DNA of 64,000 nt. Origin: Lathyrus oleraceus. Lineage: Eukaryota > Streptophyta > Magnoliopsida > Fabales > Fabaceae. This document shows, one piece after another, positions 1-10,165 of the stretch (the first letter of the stretch is position 1; each line of letters starts with the position of its first letter). The position numbers and the translations under genes were made by a program. The notes under the pieces are model-generated. The model searched no databases, was not told where the DNA came from, and was given only the letters and a program-made list of their open reading frames with translations. Location of the stretch: positions 275,859,416 through 275,923,415 of the forward strand of contig NC_066583.1 in NCBI RefSeq assembly GCF_024323335.1, read 5' to 3'.

Positions 1-1087
1 GCCCTCATTTGCCATGCTTTGCTTTCCTTTGCTTATGAAATCATGATGATGAATGATATGCATGTGGGACCAATTGTGCTTGCTTCTTAAATGTTTGAAC
101 TTGACTTTGGTTGACTTTCATTTGCTGCTTTGACTTTTTCATTTGTTTTTGACCCTAGGCTTGTCCTAGTGGTCTTTTGGGCTTATGATTGAGTTTATGT
201 TTCAGGTTAAGCAACAATGCCTCAAAGATCATACAAATTTGATTGAGTTTGATTACATATCATGTGCTAACCCTTGTTTTGTAGGTGGCTTGACTCATTT
301 GACTTGAGTTTGTGCTTTGCACATTGGTTCCTCTGTGTTGACTTTTGTTTACCAATTCCTTTTGCTTTAAACTGTTGAGCTGTATACTGATTAGTTTGAC
401 TTTTTCAGGTACCCTTAGTTGCTTAAGTTCTTTGAACTTGCTTTGCTTTGCTATTTAGCAACTTGCTTGAGGTATAATTCCTTTTTCTTCATGTAGTCTG
501 GAGACCCGGCCTGTTATTTGGCCGGGCAAACTGTCTGAAGTCCTCCTTAAGAGGCAATGCTTGTGTATGTTTAAATTGTCCTTGTATAGAGTCAAAGACC
601 TCCTAAGTGAAGAGGCAATTGGCAGAACCCAAGGGATAAGCAACCTATCCCCTGCTATTCAGTGTGTCTTCTGTTTTGCTCACACCATTGTGTTGATGCA
701 TTTCAGATAAAAACCCAAGATCTTGTGCAATTGCACAGTTGAGTCAGTATCAAATGTGTAGAAGGGTTCCCACTTTCTGAACCCACACATTCTTGTCAAA
801 TTCTCTCCCAGGCCAGGGATAGAAGCAATGAGGCACACCCCTCATCTCCTTTCATCTGCTTCACCTTGGCTCTCAATGTCAAGGTCAAGAGCACACTTCA
901 CCCCATTCCAGAGGTTTGTTTGTTGAGGTTGATATGACCCCTCAACTAAAACCTAACCCTTGTGTGAGCCTCTTGTATGTATATAGTGTGTGCTATCTGT
1001 GATTGTGATTGCTTTGCTTCTTAGGCTAGCTTAGACTTGCTTCCTGTGCAAGTTAGGTTTAGTTTAGACTAATCCTTGTTTGCTTTC

Positions 1088-1375
1088 GCCCTCGTTGCGA
1101 TCCTTTCTCTCGCCCTCGTTGCGATCGAGCCTTTTCCTTTCTCTCACCCTCGTTGCGATCGAGACTTTCCCTTTCTCTTGCCCTAGTTGCAATCGAGACC
1201 TTTGTCCCTCCGTAGCCGAACTACGACAACTCTGATTCTCATGTCCAGATGAGATACGTAGGCACGAGATACGATGTCTTGTCGAGTTTGACTAACAACT
1301 AACACTAATTCTTTTCTCTCGCCCTCGTTGCGATTGAGACCTCCCCTTTCTCTTGCCCTAGTTGCAATCGAGACC
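1088..1375 (+). repeat. Short tandem repeats GCCCTCGTTGCGATCGAG
   Basis: About six copies of a unit close to GCCCTCGTTGCGATCGAG occur at roughly 1088, 1112, 1148, 1180, 1319 and 1354, separated by pyrimidine-rich CTTTCTCT spacers. Later copies carry GCCCTAGTTGCAATCGAG, which looks like decay of CpG sites. They flank copy 1 of the two-hairpin module. No such array is present in the LTR of F. Confidence 0.8.
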
Positions 1376-2057
1376 CTTGCTTCCTGTGCAAGCCTTGTCT
1401 AGGATAGGTTGGCCCTTGTGCCATTTAGCTAGAAACCTTAACTTAGGGTTGACTTTGCATGACAACATCTAGGCTCGAGTCGTAGTCTCCCTAGAGTTGT
1501 GTCTCCCTCTGTTATCTGGTTAGGCTAGATCCTTGTCCCTGCGTAGGGGAACTACATCGCCCTGATCTTCACACCAGATGAAGTATGTAGGCAGGAGATT
1601 GAGCTGATCTCTCCGGGCGCCCTTTTTCTTTTTGTGTGTGTTGTCTGACAGTTGCTAGGCTCGAGTGCCTGACTCCTTAGCAATTTGTTGTCTGAGTGTG
1701 TGTTTGACAGTTATAGGCTCGAGTCCCCGACTCCCTATTAACTTGTTGTGTTGTTGTGTGCTTGGAAGCCGATGTAAGTCCATCGAGTGGCATTTGGGTT
1801 CCAATGTGTGTGTGTTTTGGTTCGGATGCTGATGTAAGCCCAGTGATTGGCATTCAGGCTCCACGTTTGCCTTTGCCTGTGTTTGTTTGCGTGCGTGTCA
1901 GCCGAGCTACGAATGCTCTTATTCTTCTCTCGTCCGAGAAGATACGTATGCATAGGATGCGACATCCTAGCGAGCATGTGTCGTCTCCCCAGTCCGAACT
2001 ACTTCGACTCTGATGTCTATGCCTGATAGACTAAGTAGGCCCAGGATACGATGTCCT
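1221..2057 (+). other. Four copies of a two-hairpin structured module
   Basis: Four copies lie at 1221-1279, 1552-1611, 1907-1968 and 1999-2057. Each begins with an outer arm (CTACG, CTACA, CTACG, CTACT), then a conserved bulge ending CTCTGAT or similar, then an inner arm, a loop, the inner partner, TA and the outer partner (CGTAG, TGTAG, CGTAT, AGTAG). The inner pairs differ completely: TCTCAT/ATGAGA, CTTCA/TGAAG, TCTTCTC/GAGAAGA, GTCTAT/ATAGAC. A second hairpin follows after GGC: AGATA/TGTCT, GAGAT/ATCTC, AGGATG/CATCCT, AGGATA/TGTCCT. The preserved pairing is seen directly; that it acts as RNA is inference. Confidence 0.75.
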
Positions 2058-2361
2058 GCCGAGTCAGTCTTGTTTGTTTTCTTGTGTCTCCTTCAGCCAG
2101 TGTGTGTGAGTTTGAGCAGTGTTTAGCAACCAATATTCCTTCCTAGTGTGCGTGGATCCCGTAGAGTACTACGGATGCGTAGGGGTGCTAATACCTTCCC
2201 TTCGCATAACCGACTCCCGAACCCATCCTCTTTGGTCGCGAGACCATGTTCTTTCCCAGGTTTACTTCGAGCGTTTCCTTTCCCTCTTTTGGGATAAATA
2301 ACGCACGGTGGCGGCTCTGTTGTTTCTTTCTTTTCCCGCCGGTTTTTCGCGTAATGAGACA

Positions 2362-4092
2362 CAAGGAAATCAATAAAGAGGTGGTTTACATGGACTCTAG
2401 ACATCATGTATGGATCCCCATGGTCTTCACATATCATTTCGATCAAGAAAACATCAAGAGTTTGAAGTTTGTTTGCCTTGGAAGCCCTAATTCATCTGGG
2501 TATCTTGTGTGACTTCCTCAACAAGTTTCTTCATCATTTGATCAAATATATCAAGGGATAATTCATTATACATAATCTTAAGCATATGTGATCCTCCATA
2601 AGTCCCAAATATCAATATAATTTGAAGTTTGCAAGATGGTTCATGGTGGTTGATCAGAGAAAGTCAACTAGTCAAAACTGGGGTTCCCTAGACCCTATGT
2701 CCTACAATTTGTGTCATATGAAAATGATTCAAATAGAAACGTTACTCCTTATGACATTAAAAACAACTTTCATGTTGAAGTCAAGATCTAGGTTTTCTTG
2801 GAAAGTCATTTTTTATGGTGAAATATTATAGGTCATTTTGTCTAAACCCTAGTTAGGAGGTCATCTTCCAAGGATCATAACTTGCTCATTTTGTATGAGA
2901 TGAAATCCATTCAAGTTCCATGATTAAATTCAAGATGTACTCTCCAACTTTTATGTTTGGAATAAGTTCAAATTTAACTTGAAAATGCATGTGCTAAGAG
3001 GAAACATTATAGGTCATTTTGAGCCATTACCATTGAACACGTGATTTTCCTCAACTTCTAAAATGCATAACTGCTTCATACCAAATCCAAATAAGGTCTA
3101 ACTTGTGACTAAATTGAATAGTTTTGAAAGAGATACAACTTTGATGAAGGAATGGTTTCCATTTGATGTCCATAGGAAAAGTTATTCAAGGTGGAAGAAG
3201 TGAACATTTGGCTTGGTACTGAGAAAATTTTCAAATATGTTTGATTCTCCAAACTTCCAACTCAAAATTGATCATGATACAAGCTTCAAATGGAAAAGTG
3301 TTCAACATGAAAGTTAATCCCCTTGATCTCATCTTTCCAAAAAGTCCAAGATCACCTTGTTTGACCAAAGAATGAAGGACTTGCACATGGGTTCGTTTCA
3401 AGGGACCAATTGGATGATTTTCACCTTCACATTTCAAACTCAAAGGCATGGCCACATGACATGATTTCAGCATCATTCACAAGCAATTTTGGACCTGAAT
3501 ACATCACTTGATGGGCCTATCACACACCCATGCAAGCATGCAATGAAAATTGCTAAATTTGGAAAAATTTGGAAGTGTGTGGAAATGAATCACATTGGCT
3601 ATAAGTACAACCCTTCATGCTCAAAATTAAGGACCTGATGCCCAAGCTTTGAACCTACAATCCAAACCCTCACAAGGTTGAAGCTTCTGAAACCAAGCCA
3701 AGCACAATTGGGATCAAGATCAAGCAAGGTTGAAGCTCCCTCGAAGGTAATTTTTTTAGAATTTTCATCTCTTCGATTCTCCCTCAATTCTCATATATTC
3801 TTTGTGATTTTTGGTTGGCTGAAGTCCTACCAATGTAGGGAAGAAGATTGAGTTGCTTTGAGGTAAAATTGAAGCAACTTAGTTTATGATCCTCAAAATT
3901 CAAATCCCTGTATCTTTTTATATACTTGGAATTGAAGAAAATCGAGGCCAGATTCGAGCTCCTGAGCATTTTCTCTTCAAAATAGTGTCATTGAGATCAG
4001 TCACCATTTGCATTGAGTTTTCGTTACTGATCTGACACGAAACAAAGGCTTTTGACACACTATGCAAACATTTATGATACATTTCGAGTTAG
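2362..4092 (+). repeat. Ogre LTR, 5' part without its start (LTR-b)
   Basis: This stretch matches the upstream half of the LTR of element A (which lies on the other strand) in order: the AAACATCAAGAGTTTG block at 2450, the CTAGACCCTATGTCCTAC block near 2685, the TATA block near 3600 and the GAAGTCCTACCAATGTAGG block near 3820. The first 300 or so bases, including TGTAAGACC, are missing. This fits an LTR split by the LTR-a element, with its beginning left of the window. It ends where the Athila LTR starts. Short open frames here are not genes. Confidence 0.7.
3600..3607 (+). promoter_or_regulatory. TATA box of LTR-b
   Basis: TATAAGTA within GGCTATAAGTACAACC. The same block, GGCTATAAATACAAC, is present at the equivalent place in the LTR of element A, which supports a conserved promoter core. 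Confidence 0.5.
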
Positions 4093-4280
4093 TGATACTT
4101 CTGTCATTTTATTTAAGAATTTTTATCATTGTTATTTTTTACTTATATTTTAGTGATTTTATGCGTGGGATAGCTGTGTTTTTGTCCGACAGGTCCAAGT
4201 AGAAGAACCAGGGAACTTAGAACGAGACAATGCGAGATTCTGACAAGCAGAGAAGCAGAAAACCCCGGTACAGGAGGCCT

Positions 4281-4470
4281 GACACGGCCACCCGTGTCAG
4301 CTGACACGGGCCGTGTCAGGCAAGGAAGGACGTGTGAAGAAAAATAGTAGCATGACACGACCACCTATGTCAGTTGACACAGGCCGTGTCAGGCGCCTCC
4401 ACCAGCCGTGTCACCCCATGCCAGGGGCGTGTCAGCCAGGACAGTAGGCCGACATGGCCACCCGTGTCAG
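4281..4470 (+). repeat. GACACGG/CCGTGTC hairpin cluster in Athila LTR
   Basis: The copy at 4281-4317 contains the perfect 20-base palindrome CCCGTGTCAGCTGACACGGG, flanked by GACACGGCCA on the left and CCGTGTC on the right, so the whole segment folds into a stem of about 17 pairs with a three-base bulge. A mutated copy is at 4353-4392 and a half copy at 4451-4470. It lies about 100-290 bases before the TATA box, so it could be an enhancer-like or structural element; the role is unknown. Confidence 0.75.
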
Positions 4471-4566
4471 CCCAAGCTCTAATATTCAGTTTTTCTCGGG
4501 CTTTTGTTCGTCGGGCTTTTTCAGAGATATTTTTAGACATGTCCAACTTCTGCTTGGAATTTTCAC

Positions 4567-4574
4567 TATAAAAG
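4567..4574 (+). promoter_or_regulatory. TATA box of Athila LTR
   Basis: TATAAAAG within CACTATAAAAGAGGG, a strong plant-type TATA box in the middle of the LTR, about 850 bases before the LTR end. The transcript would start roughly 30 bases downstream. Confidence 0.65.
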
Positions 4575-5424
4575 AGGGTCTTCTGCCAAAGGAAAAATCA
4601 TCTTGGAATACAGCAAAATACAGTATTGTGAAGAAATTAAGTATTACAGAGATCAAGGCATTTTGAGAGCTGAAGGTTTTCATGAGCGGGAGCGATTGAA
4701 GATCAAAGTCATCCAATTACTTGTAATGTGTAATTTTTATCTTGCATTTGTTTTAAACAATATGAGTAGCTAAACCCCCCAATGCTAAGGGGGTGTCCCT
4801 GATTTATAATTGTGACGAATTTGAGTTTACATTTGCATTTATAATATTATTTTTACGGTAACCTTTTGATGTGTTTATTGCTTTCTCGTTTGGACCAATC
4901 AAGATTGATTTGTGGTTATCAATTAAGTTGGACCTCCATTGATAAGGTTTTCATAAGATTACTTTACAGTAGATATCACCTAGGACTAGGGATACCCTGT
5001 ATGAACCAGAGTATTCTTGATATTATATAGCTTAACTTCACCCTAATTGGCTATGGACATGGAAATTAAGGTGGATTGATTAAAAGGTTTTCTCACCAAG
5101 GACTTGGATAAAATACCCTTAAGAACTAATAGTAATTGATATTTATTGATGCAATAGTGACTCAGAGTTGTTACATGGATAAATCATACACCTTCCCTGG
5201 CATTGTTCCTTTTTCTCTATAAACCCTTACTTTCATCCTTCTTTACCTTTACTTTTATTATTACGTTTTTACACCTAAAAACCAAATTAATACTTTTAAT
5301 TTAATTGAATGACAATTTAAACTCAATATTAATTTGCAGTCCTTGAGATCGACATTCGAGGATTTTCCCCATTATTATTATAAAAGGCAAAATAGCACAC
5401 TTGCTAGTTTCCCGATCAAGTTTT

Positions 5425-5442
5425 TGGCGTCATTGCTGGGGA
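5425..5442 (+). other. Athila primer-binding site (tRNA-Asp type)
   Basis: TGGCGTCATTGCTGGGGA lies six bases after the LTR end. Athila elements typically use a site like TGGCGCCGTTGCCGGGGA, complementary to tRNA-Asp; 15 of 18 bases agree. First-strand DNA synthesis would start here. Confidence 0.75.
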
Positions 5443-5546
5443 CTGCCAAAATATAGAGTTTAATTTTAAGTTCAATTAAAAATTTTGTTGCTCTGCAATA
5501 AAATTATTTTTCTGTCATTTATATATTTTTATTCACTAATCTGTGT

Positions 5547-7715
5547 ATGCGAGGAGAGCCCTCAACAAAATTACTTTTTGACGCAGAAATTGAGAGAACC
5601 CTTCACCGGATACGTAGAAACGCTAGATTAGATTCCAATGAAGAAGTTCCCTCTGATCACTCAGATTCAGAAAGAGAAACTATGGCTGAAATTCCTCCAG
5701 TTCCACCGCCTCCACCTCAGGAAAGACTCCTAGGTGACTATGGAGGGGTAAATGCACCGGGTGGTAGATTGACCATTGTCAACCAACCGGTGAATGTGAC
5801 GAACTTTCAACTGCATCCTAGCATAATCAATCAACTTGAGAGAAAATCTTTCACCGGAAAGGTTAATGAAGATGCCAACAAGCACCTGCAGAGATTCCTG
5901 ACCATGAGTACTACTTTGAAAATTGATGGTCATACTGATGAAGCCAAAAAATTAAGAATGTTCCCGTTCACTTTAGCTGAAGATGCGGAAGAATGGTTCT
6001 ACTCTCTTCCAGCCAGCAGCATCACATCATGGAAAGAGATGGAAACTGCATTCTTAAATGAATACTTTCCAGCATCAGTATTCCTGAGGAAAAGGTATGA
6101 AATCCTTAATTTCAAACAGAAGGATGGTGAATCATTGGGAGACACCTACAAAAGATTCAAAAGGGTCTTAATAGCGTGTCCAACTCATAATATGGATCAG
6201 ACTTAACAGATGCAGATGTTCGTTAATGGGCTAAAAATAAAAATAAAATAGTTGATCGATACAGCAGCTGGTGGCTCTACAAATTTCTCAACAACCATTG
6301 GTATTAAAAGGATCATTGAAGCGATAGCCGCAAATGAGCATCTGGAATTATATGATAGGGGTACAAGAAAACCTAAAGGAGTCATTGACCTGAAAATACA
6401 AGCAAATAAAATCCGTTTGGAAGATACAGTCGCTGCTGAAGTGGAAAAGAAATTGAAAGCGATGCATATAGGTACTCAACAGATAGCTCAAGTCCAACCG
6501 GCTCAGGCCAGCACTTGTGAAATCTGTAATGGATCCCATCACACGGTCTATTACTTTGCTACTCCCCAACAAATTGATGAGATTAAATTCTTAAAGCAGA
6601 ATAACCCCTACTCTAACACTTACAATCCAGGTTGGAACAATCATCCAAACTTCTCCTAGAAAGATAAAAAAGGGAATGTTCCACAACAGGGTCAAGGTCA
6701 ATATCAGAGTCAATATCAACAACAGCAAGCTCCAAGGAAAGCAGATTGGGAGATTTCCATTGAAAACATGGCAACTCAAAATAGGTAATTTGAAGAAGAG
6801 ACTAGAAACAATCATAAAAACACCACCGCCTCCCCAAAGAATCTTGAAGTTCAGCTGGGGCAAATATCACAACAACTAGCGAGTTCTCGAACACCAGGAT
6901 CCTTACCAAGTGAAACAGTTCAAAATCCGAGAGGTCAAGAGAATGTTAATACTGTCACGACAAAAGAGATAAAGGTTGCTAAAAAGAAAAAGATTATATC
7001 ACCGAGCGAGCTGACTGAAGAGGAAATTACAAAAGAGACTAAACCGGTGATTAAGTTGCCCTACCCTCAGAGAGTGACAAAGAGGGAACCTAGCGAGTCA
7101 GACTTGGAGAAATTCATGACAATGTTTAAAAGGGTTGAGGGTCGTATGTCTTTGTTCGAAGCACTCAAAAGAATGCCCATGTACAAGAAATTCATGGAAG
7201 AGGTACTGGCCGAAAAGAAACCAACCACCGAAGAACAGTTATCCTGGAAGGAACAGTATTGTGCAAACTCACTGGGGCAGAAAATTCCTAACAAACAAAA
7301 GGATCCGGGAACGGTAGCAGTACCATGCACAATTAAAGAAAGAACCTTCAAAAAGGTACTAATAGATTCTGGAGCTAGTGTGAATCTGATGCCATTATCA
7401 ATCTATCATAGGTTGGGTATTAAAAATATCAGTGATATAAAGACCAATCTGAAGTTTACGGATCACTCAAGAAAAGATGCATATGGTATAGTTGAAGACG
7501 TGGTGGTAACAATAGAGGACTTGATTTTTCCAATTGATTTTGTAATCCTAGACATACCTAAAGATGATGAGGCACCCATCATCCTGGGTCGACCTTTCAT
7601 GCTGACAAGTCGATGCAATCTCGACATGGATCAGTGCACGTTAACCTTGAAAGTTCACGACAAGGAAATAACATTGAATGCTATTGAAGACCAGGAGCTA
7701 GAGGAAGATACATAA
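5547..7715 (+). pseudogene. Athila gag-protease, nonsense-mutated
   Basis: A single frame encodes Athila capsid (gag) and protease. The capsid core is clear between about 5820 and 6200 (for example RKSFTGKVNEDANKHLQRF and EEWFYSLPASSITSWKEM). Four in-frame stops break gag: TAA 6204, TAG 6249, TAG 6657 and TAA 6786. The zinc-knuckle region CEICNGSHH lacks its last cysteine. The protease part (7047-7715) is open and keeps the catalytic DSGAS at about 7365 and ILGRPF near 7585. The frame then stops and no RT follows. I chose the ATG at 5547 as the first in frame after the primer site. This copy cannot make a full Gag. Confidence 0.8.
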
Positions 7716-8791
7716 TCTCACTATCAAGTAGGCTTAATCTGGACATTGAATGCTAATAGAATCTCACCACTGCCATTAGCCACTCTGAATGGAAAGACTC
7801 TCATCTCTATTCCAAAAACCAAGAGAAATAAAAGAAAACGAAAACAAGGTAAGAAGATGAGGGTTAAAAAGGACTTGTGGCACGAAGAAATCCAGACAGA
7901 GAAAAGAGACAACGTCCTGATTTTGAGGTGCAACAAGGTTTGGAGCCTGAAATACCCCCCATAACAAGGGGAATGAACCTTCGAGCCAGACGACGTTAAA
8001 CGAAACGCTTCGTGGGGGGCAACCCACACATTTTAAATTTAATCAATTATATGTGTTTGTAGGTTTACACAGGAGCTCTACAAGGAGGAAACATCATGTC
8101 AACAAATGTCTATGTCATGCAAATAGATGATCGACATGGCCAGAGATACCAACAGTTAAACCGGAGAGAAAGCTAAAAAATGGCCAAAACGGAAGCCTGA
8201 CACGGCCACCCGTGTCAGCTGACACGGGCCATGTCAGTAGGGCATAAAAATCAGACAAAAGGTGGAAAATAGTGGCCTGACACGGCCACCTGTGTCAACT
8301 GACACGGGACGTGTCATGAGCACTGAAGGTGACAAGAATTTTTTGATCAACAGTAGCCTGAAACGGGCCGTGTCAGGAGCACAGGAGGTCATCCCCAATC
8401 GTGTTTGAAAATAGTAGCCTGACACGGCCACCCGTGTCAGGCAAGCGAAAATTTTGATTTTTTTTTTAAAATTTGAATGTTTAGTGGGACCCACCCATTT
8501 ACTCCACCATTAACCATAACTTTTCCCCATTAACCTTATCATTATCAGATTTTTCATTACTCACTCATTATTCTCTCTCATCACTCTTACTCTCTTTCTC
8601 TCAAAAACCTTCCAACCTCCATTAAAACTCAAAACCCCACTACCTAAAACCTTCCATAACCCCCTCTTCCACTCACCTATCGCCAAAACACCCTTCACTA
8701 ATATTACTCCACTCACCGTCCCGGTCCTAACCACGGTTTCGTAATTTCCTAACTCAAAAGTTCAAATAATTTCTATTTTTGCTGGTCCAAA
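7716..8791 (+). other. Athila post-pol region with deletion junction
   Basis: No gene. The block near 7990-8030 (ACGACGTTAAACGAAACGCT followed by TCGTGGGGGGCAACCCAC) is the one that follows integrase in Athila elements, yet here it comes about 250 bases after protease. RT, RNase H and integrase, normally about 2.5-3 kb, are therefore missing. The rest is a hairpin cluster (8199-8440) and an AC-rich leader to the next ORF. Confidence 0.7.
8199..8440 (+). repeat. Second GACACGG/CCGTGTC hairpin cluster
   Basis: Copies at 8199-8236 and 8279-8316 match the 37-base hairpin of the 5' LTR, and half copies occur near 8360-8377 and at 8421-8440. Between them are repeated AATAGTGGCCTGA or AATAGTAGCCTGA joins. 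The same structure in the LTR and in the region before the third ORF is unusual, because the latter is not part of the LTR. Confidence 0.75.
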
Positions 8792-9816
8792 ATGCCCCCG
8801 CGGAGAATTCTCACAGGAAAGCAACAACTTGCGGAAATGGCGAAGTCACGGAAGCGCTCGAGTCAGAATCCAAATCCATACAACATCGTGTTTGACAATC
8901 CGGAACAAGAAAGGAGATACCAAATTCACCGGAAGCAAAAACTCACGCCGACGAGGTACATGTGTGAGCAGACTCTAAACACTCTGGGGCTCAAAATGGA
9001 GGTATACTGGATGTTCCATGTTTTAGGAATGCTAGAGTTCATGAGTTTGGAAGCGCCAACATACGAGCGCATTACTCTCGAATTCCTCAGCACGTTGGAA
9101 TTCCAACTTGAAAAGCGGTGGATAGACACGACCATGTATTATTTCGGCACATTGCGTTTCCGGTTGTTTAATAATTATCATGAGTTGTCTGTTGAGGAGT
9201 TAACAACAATACTCCGACTCCCTCTGTACGGACCAGGAGCGGTCCTAGACGAGTTCTCACCTAAGGATTTATGGATTGCCATCACTAGTAGGACGGATTA
9301 CACCTCCAAAGGTGCTAAGGCCTCGGGAATCCAGAATCCATGTTTCAGGTACGCTCAAAAGGGTTTGGCCTACACCCTATTTAGAAGGGGCGATAGTACA
9401 GGGGTAGCTACTCAGAGAAAGCTATTCTTTATGTACCTGATGGCTCAAAACAAGGTCATCAATGTAGCTGCCTTTGTAGTGGGATGATCATCAAAATCAC
9501 TGAGCATTTTGGTTATCAAGTTGTTTTACTCGAAGACACGCCAATTGCAGGTAAGACCAAAATTGACATGTCTGCTCTAATTTCACAAGGTATGATTGTT
9601 GTTTCCCCTACTTACTATTCTCTGCTTATCCATAAGAGGTTTATTATCGCTCTGCCGGATCTGGACATAGTTGCTATTTCTGACTGTGCTAATTGGTTGT
9701 ATGTGAGCGCTGACCCCGACGTGGAGGAAGGCCACGACACTGACCATTTTACTGCAGGTGATCAGTTTATAGATGACCAGGTGAAGGGCACGGAGGCAGA
9801 AGAAGAAGAACCTTAA
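8792..9816 (+). pseudogene. ATHILA-type third ORF, frameshifted
   Basis: The frame from ATG 8792 (MPPRRILTGKQQLAEM) runs to a TGA at 9485. The continuation (ITEHFGYQVVLLEDTP) is in another frame from 9484 to 9816, so one frameshift separates the halves. Composition and position after the polymerase region match the ATHILA ORF1 protein family (Pfam ATHILA), which in many elements sits downstream of pol and has been discussed as an env-like gene. I see no signal peptide or clear membrane segment. The C-terminus is acidic (GTEAEEEEP). Function is unknown. Confidence 0.7.
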
Positions 9817-10120
9817 GCCCTCAGGAGCTGTTTGTACCATCACATCAGGAACCTACCCAGCAGGAGGCGGGTTCATCTTCCTGGTCCACTGACCAATGGA
9901 GTTGGGTACAAACCGAAATAGGTAACTTGAGGACGGAACAATAACAGTAAGGCATCGAGCAATCCCGTCAAGGGGCGATGTTGGATGAGATGAGCAGCAT
10001 GATGCGACAGTTGATGCTGCATATCCCGCAACCACCTCCTCAGTAGGGTACTATGAGTGCCCTCCTTCGCTATTGTTCGCAAACATTGTGGACAATGTTG
10101 AGTTCAAGTGTGGGGGAGAT
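9817..10120 (+). other. Athila 3' untranslated region with polypurine tract
   Basis: No gene. The polypurine tract GTGTGGGGGAGA is at 10108-10119, as expected just before an Athila 3' LTR. Confidence 0.7.
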
Positions 10121-10165
10121 TTTATGTCTGTTATTGGTATTTTAGTATTTTATTCTCAGTATTCT
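10121..10165 (+). repeat. Stub of Athila 3' LTR
   Basis: About 45 bases resemble 4119-4165 of the 5' LTR (TTTTAT, TGTTATT, ATTTTAGT and ATTTTAT in order). After that the sequence is ORF1 of element A on the other strand. The break lies between about 10160 and 10170; no full LTR is left. Confidence 0.5.

Larger units (their letters stand above)
1..2361 (+). repeat. Ogre LTR, 3' part (LTR-a)
   Basis: This is the downstream part of an Ogre-type LTR. It can be followed block by block against the 3' third of the LTR of element F (about 44040-46719): the CCTAGGCTTGTCCTAGTGGTC block, the GTAGTCTGGAGACCCGG block, the GAGGCACACCCCTCATCTCC block and the GGGTGCTAATACCTTCCC block occur in the same order. 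It ends in CA at 2361 and is not followed by a primer-binding site, so it is best read as the 3' LTR of an element lying left of the window. The five bases after it, CAAGG, are the predicted target-site duplication. It is richer in internal repeats than the LTRs of A, C or F. Confidence 0.8.
4093..5418 (+). repeat. Athila 5' LTR
   Basis: The right end is set by CA at 5417-5418, six bases before the primer site. The left end is less certain: TGATACTTCTG at 4093 is the best TG start, but similarity to the short 3' LTR stub is clearest from about 4119-4130, so the start could be some tens of bases later. The LTR holds a TATA box at 4567 and a cluster of strong inverted repeats at 4281-4470. Confidence 0.65.
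4093..10165 (+). mobile_element. Athila (Cyclops-like) element, polymerase deleted
   Basis: The order is 5' LTR, tRNA-Asp-like primer site, gag, protease, post-pol block, ATHILA-type ORF, polypurine tract and a stub of the 3' LTR. RT, RNase H and integrase are absent between about 7740 and 7960, so the element could not move on its own. The right LTR is cut after about 45 bases and abuts element A. The pea Athila family is known as Cyclops; assignment to it is by lineage features only. Confidence 0.8.

Noticed and set aside
8792..9816. Env-like gene with membrane segments
   Set aside because: No signal peptide or convincing transmembrane stretch is visible, so I only call it an ATHILA-type ORF.
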